64,000 bases of DNA from Linyphia triangularis (taxonomy: Eukaryota; Arthropoda; Arachnida; Araneae; Linyphiidae). Under the pieces are notes generated by a model, which saw only the letters and a program-made list of their open reading frames with translations, had not been told where the DNA came from and made no database searches. Both the position numbers and the translations under genes were made by a program. This document shows positions 13,261 to 25,200 of this stretch, one piece after another (the stretch's first letter is position 1; each line of letters opens with the position of its first letter). The stretch is from positions 53,055,959 through 53,119,958 of the forward strand of contig OZ021726.1 in NCBI GenBank assembly GCA_963978545.1, written 5' to 3'.

Positions 13261-16200
13261 AAAAAAAAAAGTTTTTTTTTTTTTTTTTAAGATGCGTTTT
13301 TTTGTAACTGAATTACATTTAGAATATTTAGTTATGACTTACAATCAGTGTTTAAGATGGGGTACAAAATTTCTATAGCAAAAAAGCTAAAAAAGTTTTT
13401 ATTAAAATTTAATTAATTAATTAAAATTTAAAGTTTTAAATGATTTCACAAAACATAAAAATTTATTTCCTCGTATAAACTTTTTCTTTTTGAATAAACT
13501 TTGCATAATTGTATTTTCTGTTCATTTAAGCCAAACCTGATTTTTATTCTATTTTCTGGTGCCTCCAAGTAATGAAGGGACGATATAACTTGTTGTAGGC
13601 ATTCTGGGAAAGCTATGAGGTATCTCGTAGTTGGCAGTCAATGTATTTACTACCTTTCTTAATTTACCAGTATGCAAAATATCTAAAATCGCAATTTTCA
13701 GAAATGTATTCTGTATTCCATATTTTACAACGAAAGCCTTCGAAACAACAGGGCATGCAAATCTTTTTTTATTTTACAGAATTTTAAGCAAGATACCTTT
13801 TTTTCAAGCATTCAGACACATTTAATACTTTTTGGGATATACTTTTTTATTTAAAAAAGTTTACAATAGCTCCTGTTTGTATTATTGTAAAGATTTTATG
13901 ATTATCTTTAAATAAAACTATTTTGCGTTGCATCTCATATCAGACCTTTATTGTTTTCAACACAAAATACATGGAAAAGTTAATCACCTGTACAAGTACC
14001 AAGCAGATACGCAAGTAGTAGCATGACGTGATAAATGACGTCATCTGAAGGTCATAAAATCACGTCATAAAATTGGTCACTCAGTCCATTTTGGAAACGA
14101 CATCTGGACGTCATTAACGACGTTAAAAATGACGTGATTCAACGTCGCCCAAATCACTATGTCGTTGTTAAGATGACGTTTTTAATACCCTAATATTGAC
14201 GTCATCTAAATGGTCACCTGAACAGCAATTAATGACGCTTTTTTTGTTTGTTTATTATAGGTTTATTGCATTTTTTATTATTTATCCTTATTATAGGGCA
14301 ATTATTTCACTTTACTTTTCTTATTTCCGAAATACAAAACTCCCATTTAATTCAATGTTAACTCTTTTCATTTTAAACAATAAGCTAAATTGCAGAATTC
14401 ATATCAAAGTATTAGTTTTAAAAATAAAATCAATTTGTAATTTGAAACATGGACATATTTTTTTAAATATATTTCCTAAAAAGAATGAAATAAAAGTAAT
14501 AAAACAACAAATTGTATAAATAAGAATATTTTATTATAAATTCATCAAGTAAAACATGTTATTCCAGTATAACAACACTCGAAGTATACAAGAAAACAAA
14601 CATTAAATCGTCAGCCAAATTGCAGAATTCATATCAAAGTATTAGCTTTAAAAACAAAACCAATTTGTAATTTTAAACAAAGATATGCATTTTTTTTTTT
14701 TAAATATTTCCTAATCTTTTTTAAATAAAAATAATAAAACAACAAATTAGCAAAGAATATTTTATTAAAATTCATCAAGTAACAAGTTATTCCAGTATAA
14801 CAATGCTCAAAGTGTGCAAGAAAACAAACATCAATATACTACACAAAATTATTTACAATTAGTCCAAATACAAAAGATATGTACTTACATATGCTCAATA
14901 GAACTTCAAATGATTTTGCAGGGAAGATGAGATATGCTTTAAACATTTGTTTTTTTTTATAATATAATTCAAGATTAAAATCAGTTAACAGTAAATTCAA
15001 AATATGAAATACTCTATTTTTCTCCAACTTGACAAATATTTTGTTACGATATACTGCTCACGTTATATATTGATATCATCGAAAGAACAAAATAGGTTGT
15101 CGCTGATTTTACACCACATGAATTGGAGCAAGAGATACAATTTGTTTTAATCAGTGAGGGGATTCTGAACAAGTATCATGGTTCTAATTCAGTTTTTTTT
15201 TTTTTTTTTTTTTTTGTGCATAGATGAGTTTTGGACTAATATTCCATTAGTCATAGATAAAACCCACCAAATTGCAGACATAACTCATCCAAAATAAAAA
15301 CCATCAAATCATTTATAGTTCCTATAACAAACTAATATAGGCTTACTACCATAGGCAACTAGCAAAAAGCATAGGCTTGTGGATATGTTGTTTAAACATG
15401 TTAACATTTAATAAATGTAAGGCTTGGTGAGTAATTGTACTCAACAAAGGGAAGTACAGATTTTGCAAATTCAGATCAGAAAATATTTACAGAGAAATAA
15501 CTTTATCATAGAGTAGTTAATTGCAAAGCGTCTTTATAAAAATGAATGAATACAACAAACACTTCAATTTAATATACACAAACTATTAGTTGACATAGTG
15601 TTAGGTTTCTATAAAGTTTCTGAAGTCATTATCCCGAAACACGCATCACAATGCTGAATTGAGTGGATCACATTCCATAATGAATTTATGCATCAAATTA
15701 TCTTTTATTTATTCTGATAAACATAATTTTAACAGCAGAAAAGAGTTTTCCCAATGATTGGTTAAAATTCTTTCACAGTCAGTAATAAGTATAATTACTA
15801 TAGTAATTTTCAAAATGTAAATTTTTGTCTTTTGATGATAATCATTTTGTGGGTTTGCGCTTTCTGTTATTGTGATTTTGCAAACAAGGAACTTATTGAC
15901 AATGAAACAATGGGAAACACAGAAAATAGCTATTGAGGAAAGGCAAAAGCCCATATTTGGAAGTTCCTTCTGTGAGTACATTCTCTAAAGATCTTACAAG
16001 AAACACATTGATTGTTCAAGATAAAAATGGCTATTTATAAACATACTTTTATCTGTGAATTTGATACCAAAAACATAATTATCTTTCACAAGCAAATTGT
16101 GCACTTGAATTACAGACGTAAAATGACTGCGAGCTACATCTCTTTTGTTATTTAATAAAAAGAAACAATAAATAAGAAACGTTTAATGATACAATTATTA

Positions 16201-17303
16201 CAAACTTAAAAAAAAGCTATTTTACACCAAATATCAACAAGATAAGTATTTTTTCACCTTCAGTTTGTTTGTTCTTATAAGTTGGGAACAAATTTTAAGA
16301 TTGCTAATTTAGAAAGACTAAGGTGCATCCTTAGACTTCTAACAGGAGCGGAGGCCTAATAACCTTCTAAAAAGCTATACTCTTTTTAAAAACTAAGTTT
16401 CGGATCTTCTACATTACCTTTAGTAATAATTAACCTTTTTAATAATACATTTCAAAACAGCATTATAAAAACACATTCTATGAAGAAAATTGTTTATGAT
16501 AATATTTTCAAATTGCATTGTATTATTTGAAGTTGATTATTCCAACCAAAAAACATTCATTATTGAAGGTATGAACAAGAATAAAACATACGATCAAAAA
16601 CAAATATAATTTAGTAACGGAATGGCTGATCAACATTCAGTTTACTAAGCATTAGTACTATTCCGTAAACCAGTACCAGATAAAAACCACCAAATTGCCG
16701 TCCTAACTTATTTAAACTAACAACCTTCAAATCATTTACAATTCCTATAACAAACAGTAAATATTTAGGGTTGGAGATTCATTTACACATCTTTTAAACA
16801 TGTTAACATTTGGACTTGGCGAAAACTGCTATTCAGCAAACCGAAGTGTACCTAAGTATCTCTTTTCGACTCATTTGAACACAAAAAATTACAAGCAAAA
16901 AAAAACAATACTAATCAAACACATACCAAAATCATTTCGAACAAGTTATAAAAGAAGTGACAGCATATGTATTTACTAAAAGGGATAGAGTCCCTTACGG
17001 ATAAATATCAATATTAAATTTGTGATGTTCAGGAAGAATCAGTTTGTTCACTGACTAACCATGTCTTGAAATGAACATTATATTTTAAGCACTATAATTT
17101 GTGATTACTGAAATGTAAACAAAAGAGCACAATTTATTAGAAAAATAATTGTGAACTTTAAATATAAAACTTATTTTATATCAAACATAAACTGGAAAAA
17201 CACTTTCCAACCATGCAAGTTTGTTTTCTTAGGACAATAAGTAATTTAATTTTCGGAAAACAAAAATGTTGATTTTTGAAGTTTTATGGCTTAAATTTCT
17301 TTT
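13261..17303. repeat. non-coding stretch with old duplications
   Basis: No gene seen. 14381-14605 is repeated at 14611-14835 (shared AAATTGCAGAATTCATATCA). A segment near 15250-15420 (CCACCAAATTGCAGACATAA) recurs near 16680-16810 and inverted at about 29200-29320. A cluster of TGACGTCA-like sites lies at 14020-14240. Confidence 0.6.
14024..14240. repeat. cluster of TGACGTCA-type palindromes
   Basis: Perfect TGACGTCA at 14036-14043 and 14198-14205, with several one-base variants between (CACGTCAT, GGACGTCATT, TGACGTGA, TGACGTTT). TGACGTCA is the CREB/ATF consensus; no adjoining gene is visible. Confidence 0.55.
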
Positions 17304-17448
17304 ACAAGTTAATTTGACTCTTGTACAAGAACCAAATGACTTTTTCCTTGTTCATAAATTTTTTGGTGCTATTTCGAAAACTTTAAGTCCGTTTTTCAAC
17401 ATCTCTTCACTCCTAAGAAATTTATAAAAACACTAGTTTTCCATAGTA

Positions 17449-19216
17449 CAGTTGTATCCAGTATTATATTTAAAGTCAAATTTTCAAATTGATGGATTCA
17501 AATAGTAGAAGTTACCACATTTTTTACTAATAAGAGAAATGTCTGTAACTTGGCGTGCTATGTAAACAACTGCCATGAAAATCCAATAGAGTAAAAAAAA
17601 AGTTTGCCATTATTTTCAATATGGCATTTTTTTTTATCGAAAGCATTTTTTTTTCAGTTCAAATTAATTTATATTCCTCTAGAAATATCATTTTCCCATT
17701 TACAAGAACACTTGTTACCTCTTTGAACAACTTGTACACCTGTTATTCACAAAGTTGGCGATTATTGGTTTATTACCAAAGAAAATAAAATGGATCGTTT
17801 TAACAAATTATTTCAAATTATCAAAGCAGAATAGAAACCAAATAGAACTTAATTTTGTTTATACATTTAATTTGATTGTGTTTGTATATTCCTGTTCAAA
17901 TAAAACACTGATCTAATTTTCTGTGACCTACTTTTTTAAAAAATAATTTTAGTTTAGTACGAACAGTCGGGCGGTGATGTTCGCATACAGTCTGTTAGGA
18001 CGAACTCTTTTATTACCTTGAATGGCTTAAAAAGCTTCTATTTTTTATTATTATTTTTTCTCATATTTATTTCATGCCCTGCTATATACCTGTAGATGTA
18101 TTTTTATTTTGCATTCGTCTTTAACAAATTACATATACTCAAGATCACAAGCATAGGCAATGCTTTAGTTTCTGGTCATGTATATATAACTTCTGCCATT
18201 ACATAGTTAATACAATATTTATATTTTATTCAGGATGGTAATAATATTACCAAAATAGGATTATTTTTCAAAATTCCTTTGCAGTTTTCATAAAACTTGT
18301 AAAAATTTTAAATAACAAAAATAACTATACGTTATGGTTTTAAAATCCTCAATATGTATTAGCATTTTTTTTTACAGATCTGCAAGGAAAACATACTGAG
18401 ATAATGCTTTTTTAATTGCCTTTTCATTTTAATGTTGTGATTTCTTACACCAGTTTTCTCAACAAATGTGTTCTATTGGGTTCAAATCTGGTGATTGAGA
18501 TGTTTTTAAATTTTATGTTATACAGGTACCAGAGGCAAATATTGAATAAAGTGTGTACGGACTATTATTGTGACAAAAAATAGTTGTTCATAATGCCCTA
18601 ATTTTGGTCTGACAATATTAATTTACTGTTCAAATAGAGTTCATGATCGTTTTTTTATGAGACGAGACATTTTAAATAACAAATGGATTATTAGAATTGC
18701 AAAATCAAATATCACAGACTATCAATTTTTTTACGTTTCCTCAATGCAAAAACTTAAAAAAAAGAGCCAAAAAATAATTCTATCACTATGAATTTATCAG
18801 AAAATTTTAAGTCCAACGTACACATTGTGGTATTTTTTTCCCTTTAGCTTTAAGTTGGTTGTATTCAGATTATCTGGCGCCGTCAGCAACACGAGGGCTA
18901 TAAAGCGCCGAAACATTTCGTCATTTGACAAACCAACATACATTTACAAACACCCATGCCTAACACGGGACTCGAACCCACAACCTTGCGGTCTAGAAGC
19001 CAGCACGCTAACCACTAGACCGTTTGGTCGGCTCTTTAGCTTTAAGAATTTATATTTTCATAAAAATAAAACGATTCAATACTTTTTTTAAGCATTCAGT
19101 TTAATTCAGCATCAATATAAAAAAATATAGGAATTAATATTCAAATTCAATTCCAAACTGAAAAACTACTTTTTTTACACATTTTTAAACTGTACGAACA
19201 CTTTTGGGAACCACTG
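17449..19216 (-). mobile_element. decayed Tc1-like element
   Basis: Right end reads (minus) CAGTGGTTCCCAAAAGTGTT, left end CAGTTGTATCCAG, both next to TA. On the minus strand 18494-18471 encodes SPDLNPIE followed by H-I, the Tc1 transposase signature around its third catalytic region. The frame around it is full of stops. It is inserted in a dispersed repeat (17304-17400 / 19273-19740) and contains a SINE at 18855-19032. Confidence 0.72.
18855..19032 (-). mobile_element. tRNA-derived SINE, copy 2
   Basis: Same family as copy 1, inserted in the Tc1-like element. Target duplication (C/T)CTTTAGCTTTAAG at 18841-18854 and 19033-19046, 13 of 14 identical. Intact A and B boxes. Confidence 0.93.
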
Positions 19217-19799
19217 TATATCATAGAATTTCAAAATAACTAGGTCGTTATATAAAAACAAGAGTAATAGGTGTGCTATTATCACATCAAAATGATCTTC
19301 ATAAATGTGTCGAGAACTTTTTGCAAAAACATTGTCTCGTTTTCATGACTTTACACCACTTCTTGCAGATATCTGTGTATTTAGCAACACTGATAAATAA
19401 TTTAGCAGCGTTGGAAATTGAAGAATTCTTGCAATTCCGAACGAGGCAATACTTGTACGCTGAATTTGAGGACATAATTTTAAATCAATTAAAAGAATAG
19501 AGGATTTTAAAAAATCAAAACGTGCTGTAGCAATGTGAATAAATTAATGACAGTTTCCAAGATCGCGCGAAGCAAAAGTCGGTTTATTACTTAGGGGGAC
19601 GTCACAGCTAAGCTAGTCTCGTTTTTGCCGCACTTTTAAAAGTAGGAAATTGAAACGGGTATAACTTGAGAAATATTGAATGAATTTCAAATTTTTATTT
19701 TAGTTTTGGCTGTCTTTCGTCCCCCTTAATAATAATAATTATTATTATTATTTTTTTTTTTTTAAATGCTCAACTTGTCCATTGTAGACTCTGCTTGAT

Positions 19800-22203
19800 G
19801 AAGAAAAAAAATAATAACTCAGAAAAAAGCGTAGTAAAATATTTATTTTGCTTTGGAATGTAAGAACACACAAACAGGTACAAAATGACAAATTTACAAT
19901 GAGCTGGTAGATCAAAATAAATATATAAAAAATACACATTATATACATCTTTGCAACAAAGTTTGAATTTTGGCACATTAGAAAAAATCCAAACTTATAA
20001 TTAAAATAAACAACACACACAAATAGCTTAAAATTGTTTTGAAAAGTGAGATTGTTTGCATTTTGCCAAAGATATAAGCATATTTAATTACATTTATCAA
20101 TGTATGGTACAATACGAATGTAAGTACTAAAACTGTATATTATGATAGCAAAAATATCTAAAAACCTAGTGAAAGCAAAATATACAGGATGTGTAATTTT
20201 AAAAATAAAATTCTTCTATTTAAACTACTTTAAAACACTACTAAAAGTATATTAGGGGATATTTTCATGTGTATTTTATTTTTAAAATTGTGTCGAAGAA
20301 AGTAAAATAAAGTCTGTTGTAGAAGAATTTTAGGCTGGAAGTAGGCCTTCAATGTTTTTTAAGCAAAGCCTATCACAAAAATATTACAATTTTATTTCAT
20401 ACCACAGAAATAATTAATACACAAGCCTTTTAAAAAAAAGTATCAATTTGCAGACTAGTTAATTACTTAGTCCAATCATCGAACCTGTTCATGGTTATAC
20501 ATGTTATTATATCTGAACATGGATTTGGAACCACAAGGAACATACAAACCTACCCAAGATTCAAAATCAATACCCTTGCATACAAGGCAACAGCACTATC
20601 ACCAAAGCCAGAATGAAATTTTAGACAAATACATATTGATTTCACTTCGATTCTCAATACTACGAAGGATCCTTCATATTTCTTAGGAAAGACAGTATCA
20701 TTTGATAATCAACATTACTTTAGTATTTAGACTTCAGATAAAAAAATTGAGTGCTCACAACAGTAATTTATGCTGAACACAATACTCATCAAAGCACTTA
20801 GACAGCCAAAACATTGCTTAAAAAATTAGGAAATATTGTGCAAGATACTACACTAACTGATTAAGAAAATATGAAAGGATAGAAAAGTGGGAAGCCTTAT
20901 TTTTACTATTAGTACATTTAAATTCGTTGCATGATTTTTTCTCGTTTCAGGTGTCACAACATACAAAAATCTGTCAATATTTAAATTTTATTTACAAATG
21001 TAACATTTTTACAACCATTAAGTTAATGTAGAAATCGAGACCACAAATGTTTCTATCTCGGAGGAAATGAAGTAAAATTTGAATTGGCAATGTAAAAGTT
21101 TAGGTATACAAGGCGATGAAGGAACAACGATTGCTGTTAATGTAACAATGACTCTTTGGTACACACTTTATTTTAATTGAAACACAGATGAAAGGAACTT
21201 CACTGAGCAAACACCTGACTCATACAAAATGAAGCTGAGACGATACACAAGTTAAATACAAATGGCAGTTTTGAAAATGAATCTCCCATGAACACATTTA
21301 TGATAATGCAGATGATCACATGAACAATGAAAAGGGCAAGTGAAAACTTTCCAACCATAAAGCTTTAAACCAAGACCTGTACAAAGAATTGACAAGAACA
21401 TATGATGAAAGCTCTTCAATATAGTAGAAAAATAAAAATAATAAAAAGCAGGACATGTATGGAACAACATACACAAGCCCTTTAAGACTTCTCGTTTGGC
21501 CTGAATGTCTATTGAGATTGTCAAGAACACTTTTTAAGAGAAAGCAGCTCATATTATGAACAGGTCATATAAATTTATGGCAGGTCAAAATACAATACAA
21601 AGGTAAAGGAGTGTTGGACTCACAAGTTAAAAATTAATTAAATAGTTTGATAAAAAATTGATAAAGCACAGTAAAAATTCTAGATATATAAATTGTTATG
21701 CAATAATTGTGCAGTTTCTATAAGTATACAAATAATAGGAACTAAATTGAGGTTTTCTGAAATTGCAAGACAAAATTATCAATAATGATACAAATAAGAT
21801 AACATGAATTGAGCAAATACAAAGAAAAACATATGAATGCAAAATGTGACTACTAATAACATATTAAAATATTTGGCAACTTGACATAACATTCAAACCT
21901 TACTGTCAATTGATAAAAATTATTTATGACAAACTACAAAAATTAATGCAAGTTCACAGAGAAATTTGATTAAAAATCTTAAGAAATATAAGCTCAATTG
22001 TCAATGCCCATCAAGAGATTTTATAGCTTAAGATAAAAATGGAAGTATGCAGTGGCATAGTCAAGCTGATAAAAATATAAAAGTAATTACACATTACAAA
22101 ACCTACAGCCTATTATAAAAGTAAAAAAAATAATTAATAATCAGAATTGGAAGATCACTTGAAGCTCTGATAAATGTTCAGGTATCGCTACAGGAAATGA
22201 AGT
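19800..22203 (-). other. probable STYX 3' UTR or downstream region
   Basis: Unique-looking AT-rich sequence directly after the STYX stop on the minus strand, with no recognisable gene. On the minus strand an AATAAA near 19835-19845 would give an end near 19815. Other AATAAA-like hexamers occur, so the 3' end is a guess. Confidence 0.3.
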
Positions 22204-22271
22204 TCAACCTTCACAAATATCCATCCCATTGTTGATACCTTCTGCTTCACTGTAACTCCTTTTTAATCTAC
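22204..22271 (-). CDS. STYX: STYX terminal coding exon 11
   Basis: 68 nt completing Gly198, then RLKRSYSEAEGINNGMDICE, a final Gly and TGA at 22206-22204. G-x-L-K-R followed by an acidic tail matches the STYX C-terminus. The acceptor ATTCAACAG lies 6.3 kb from exon 10. Confidence 0.9.
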
Positions 22272-25200
22272 CTGTTGAATAAATATAGATTTAAATTTTG
22301 CATGAACACTGAAGTAGACTTTGATATATAATTTAAGACATTATAATCAAGTTTAATATACTTTGATTATAAGGTGAGAAATTTTTTGATTTTTGTATGA
22401 ATTTTTAATGGCACAAGAGCCAAGATTGACTAAGCTGTGCTGCGATTTTTGACTGAAGAAATTTCAACAGTTTTAAAACTAACTTGAACTCTGTATGCTA
22501 AAATAAAACGAAATTGGAAAATTTTACCAATTTCTTTGCTATTACTGTTCTTAATACACAATTTAAATAAAGTAACTATTTACACACATTTAAAGAAAAA
22601 CATTTTTGACAAAATAGTACTTTCACTTTTATTCTAGCTTTTATGGTTTAAGCTTCAGAGAAATAAAATTTACAATCTTTTAAATTTAAAAGTACTTGCT
22701 GTTGGGTTAGTATTTGTGTTACAAATGATACTAATTTATTACCTGATATCTAACAGTATAAAGCTAAAAGATAAGTATAAGAAACTTTTAGTACATTATC
22801 AGCAAATTAATTTATAAAAAGGAATGTTTAGCATGCATATTAAGTAAAACACTAATTAAACAAACACCTATTCAATGGTAATATCGAACAGATTTTTTAT
22901 TCGCAGTGATGCTCAAACAAACCTTCAGAGTTCAAAGAAAAATACGAATATTTCTTTTAAATTTTTTTATTTTCCGAAAATCACCATTTTACAAATTTTC
23001 TTACTACCATTGGACCTAATCCGTGAAAATTACAATGAAATTATATACTATGGAAAAACTTCAGATTAATTAATGTAAAAATATTGTTATCTTTATATTG
23101 CATATAAATTACTACAATGTTACAAGTTACTTTTGTGACTAAGATGGAGCTCACTGTTTATAATACGTAGTGAATAGTAAGCATCCACATAAATCACTCA
23201 AATATTGAAACTACCCAAATATTTTCTACTAAATTAAGTTTGTAAGTACAACTTCCTTGGCTTATACAACCTTTCTTTTTAATTTCTACTGAATTAAGTC
23301 CTTCACCAGCTACTAAAAAAAAAATAAAAAAAAAAAAAAATGCAAATATACTCTATTCTTATTTAGAGCAAAGAAAAACTCCCTTTCACTTCTTCAATCG
23401 ATAGCTGATTACAATAAAACAAAATAAGTTAAATTGCAATACAAATGATATGGCTAAATGTATTTTCATGGAATCACTGCAAGTAGTGCTGCAACAAACA
23501 ACAAAATAATTCAGACATAATACAGCTCCCAAAGGTGATGAAAATCATAAAAATAAGAAATTTTCAAAAAACTTCAGAAGTCAAGCAATTATACTATATT
23601 AAAAATCAGGTGAATATAATTAACCATGCTGAACTGTACCATGTGTGTATAATGGAGAAGTTGCATATTTTTTAAAAATGGTAAAAAGCAATAAATTTTA
23701 ATAAAGAAAGCAAAGCTGATTCCGAATATGTAAGTTATATTACGGTTAAAAATTTATTTAATTAAATATCGAAAGAAAAAAAATCGTAAAAGCAGTGGAA
23801 TCATGACGTAACTGAAAAACTTTCATTGTTAGCTGGTTAGATATGACGTAATAATCGGATGGAAAATTTTATCCTTCATTTTGTTTACCTATGACGACCT
23901 ATGAATTTATTAGGAGCTGATATTCGAGGTGTAAAATCTAAAAGATATCTTTTAGATTTTTACCCATTTTACAAACAGTTTTTAATTTATCTTTAACTTG
24001 ATTGAATATGACTTATTTTTATTGTAAGTTTTTATTTTCAATTATTATTGCAGTCGCCAATATTTTTACAATATTTTCGGAGCTCAAAATTGTACATACT
24101 TTACGGACTATTCGAAACGAAACACATATTTACCAAGAAACTGTATATTCGATTAAAATTCACGTTCAAGAAGATTCATGTCAAGATTCTTGTACAAGTC
24201 ATTCTTATACAAGTTAATTTGATTCTTGTACAAGAACCAAATGACTTTTTCCTTGTTCATAAATTTTTTGGTGCTTTTTCGAAAACTTTAAGTCAGTTTT
24301 TCAACATGCTATTATCACATCAAAATGATTTTCACAAACGTGTCGAGAACTTTTTGCAGAAATATTGTCTCGTTTCATGACTTAACACCACTTTTTGAGG
24401 ATATCTGCGTGTTTAGCAACACTGATAAATAATTTAGCAGCGTTGGAAATTGAAGAATTCTTACAAATCGGGATGAGGCAATGTTTGTACGCTGAATTTG
24501 ATGACGTAATTTTAAATCAATTAAAAGAATACAAGATTAAAAAATTTAAAAAAAAAAAAAAAAAATGTGCTATAGCAATGCGAATAAATTTACGATACTT
24601 TCAAAGACTGAGCGAAGCCAAAGTCGGATTATGACGTAGGAGGACGTCACAGCTAAGCTAGTCTTGTGTTTGCCACGCTTTTAATAGTGGGAAATTGAAA
24701 CGGGTATAACTAGAAAAATATTGAACGGATTTCAAAACTTTTTCTAGTTTTGGTTGCCTTTCGTCACTCTTAATAAAATAAAAAAAATTAAAAAAAATAA
24801 AATTTCAACTTATCCCTTGCAATAATATTACTCTTATATTTATTAATCGCATTATTAAATAAGGAAAAGGGTGAGATTATTCAAGTTTTAATATCTACAG
24901 AAAGTTTATTAATATGGTTGAAAGGCAATTTTTTGCAGCCGTAAGGGGTCCCATTACTGAAAATAAATAATTCAATTTCGCAAGTTGTTTTATGACTATA
25001 TTTTATGATGCAAATTATAACTAGTTCATAAGGTTGTTAAATGTAGCTTTACAGTCCAGCTGTGATATGCAATGATTGATGATTGGGTCACTGGAATTTG
25101 AAATTAAAGTAATGTAATTTGTTATAAAAATGTTAAAATTCTTAATGTGCATAATTTTTAGTAATGTACATATTTTTTATTTGTTGCCTTTAGCAGGGTG

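Larger units (their letters stand above)
17304..19740 (+). repeat. dispersed repeat, copy A, split by a Tc1-like element
   Basis: 17304-17400 and 19273-19740 match the uninterrupted copy at 24212-24780 (for example CAAGAACCAAATGACTTTTT and GCAGCGTTGGAAATTGAAGA). The tail ends in (AAT)n. Part of both copies is open for 75-80 codons (LINNLAALEIEEFLQ), function unknown. Confidence 0.7.

Noticed and set aside
14196..14519. 107-codon plus-strand open frame
   Set aside because: Low-complexity, Ile/Phe/Lys-rich translation of AT-rich DNA overlapping a tandem duplication; no motif.
18825..19091. 88-codon open frame, also seen in part at 6989-7177
   Set aside because: It is the SINE body in the opposite frame; recurrence reflects the repeat, not a protein family.
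24048..24380. 110-codon plus-strand open frame
   Set aside because: Lies in a dispersed repeat; copy A does not keep the same frame across its length, so coding is not supported.
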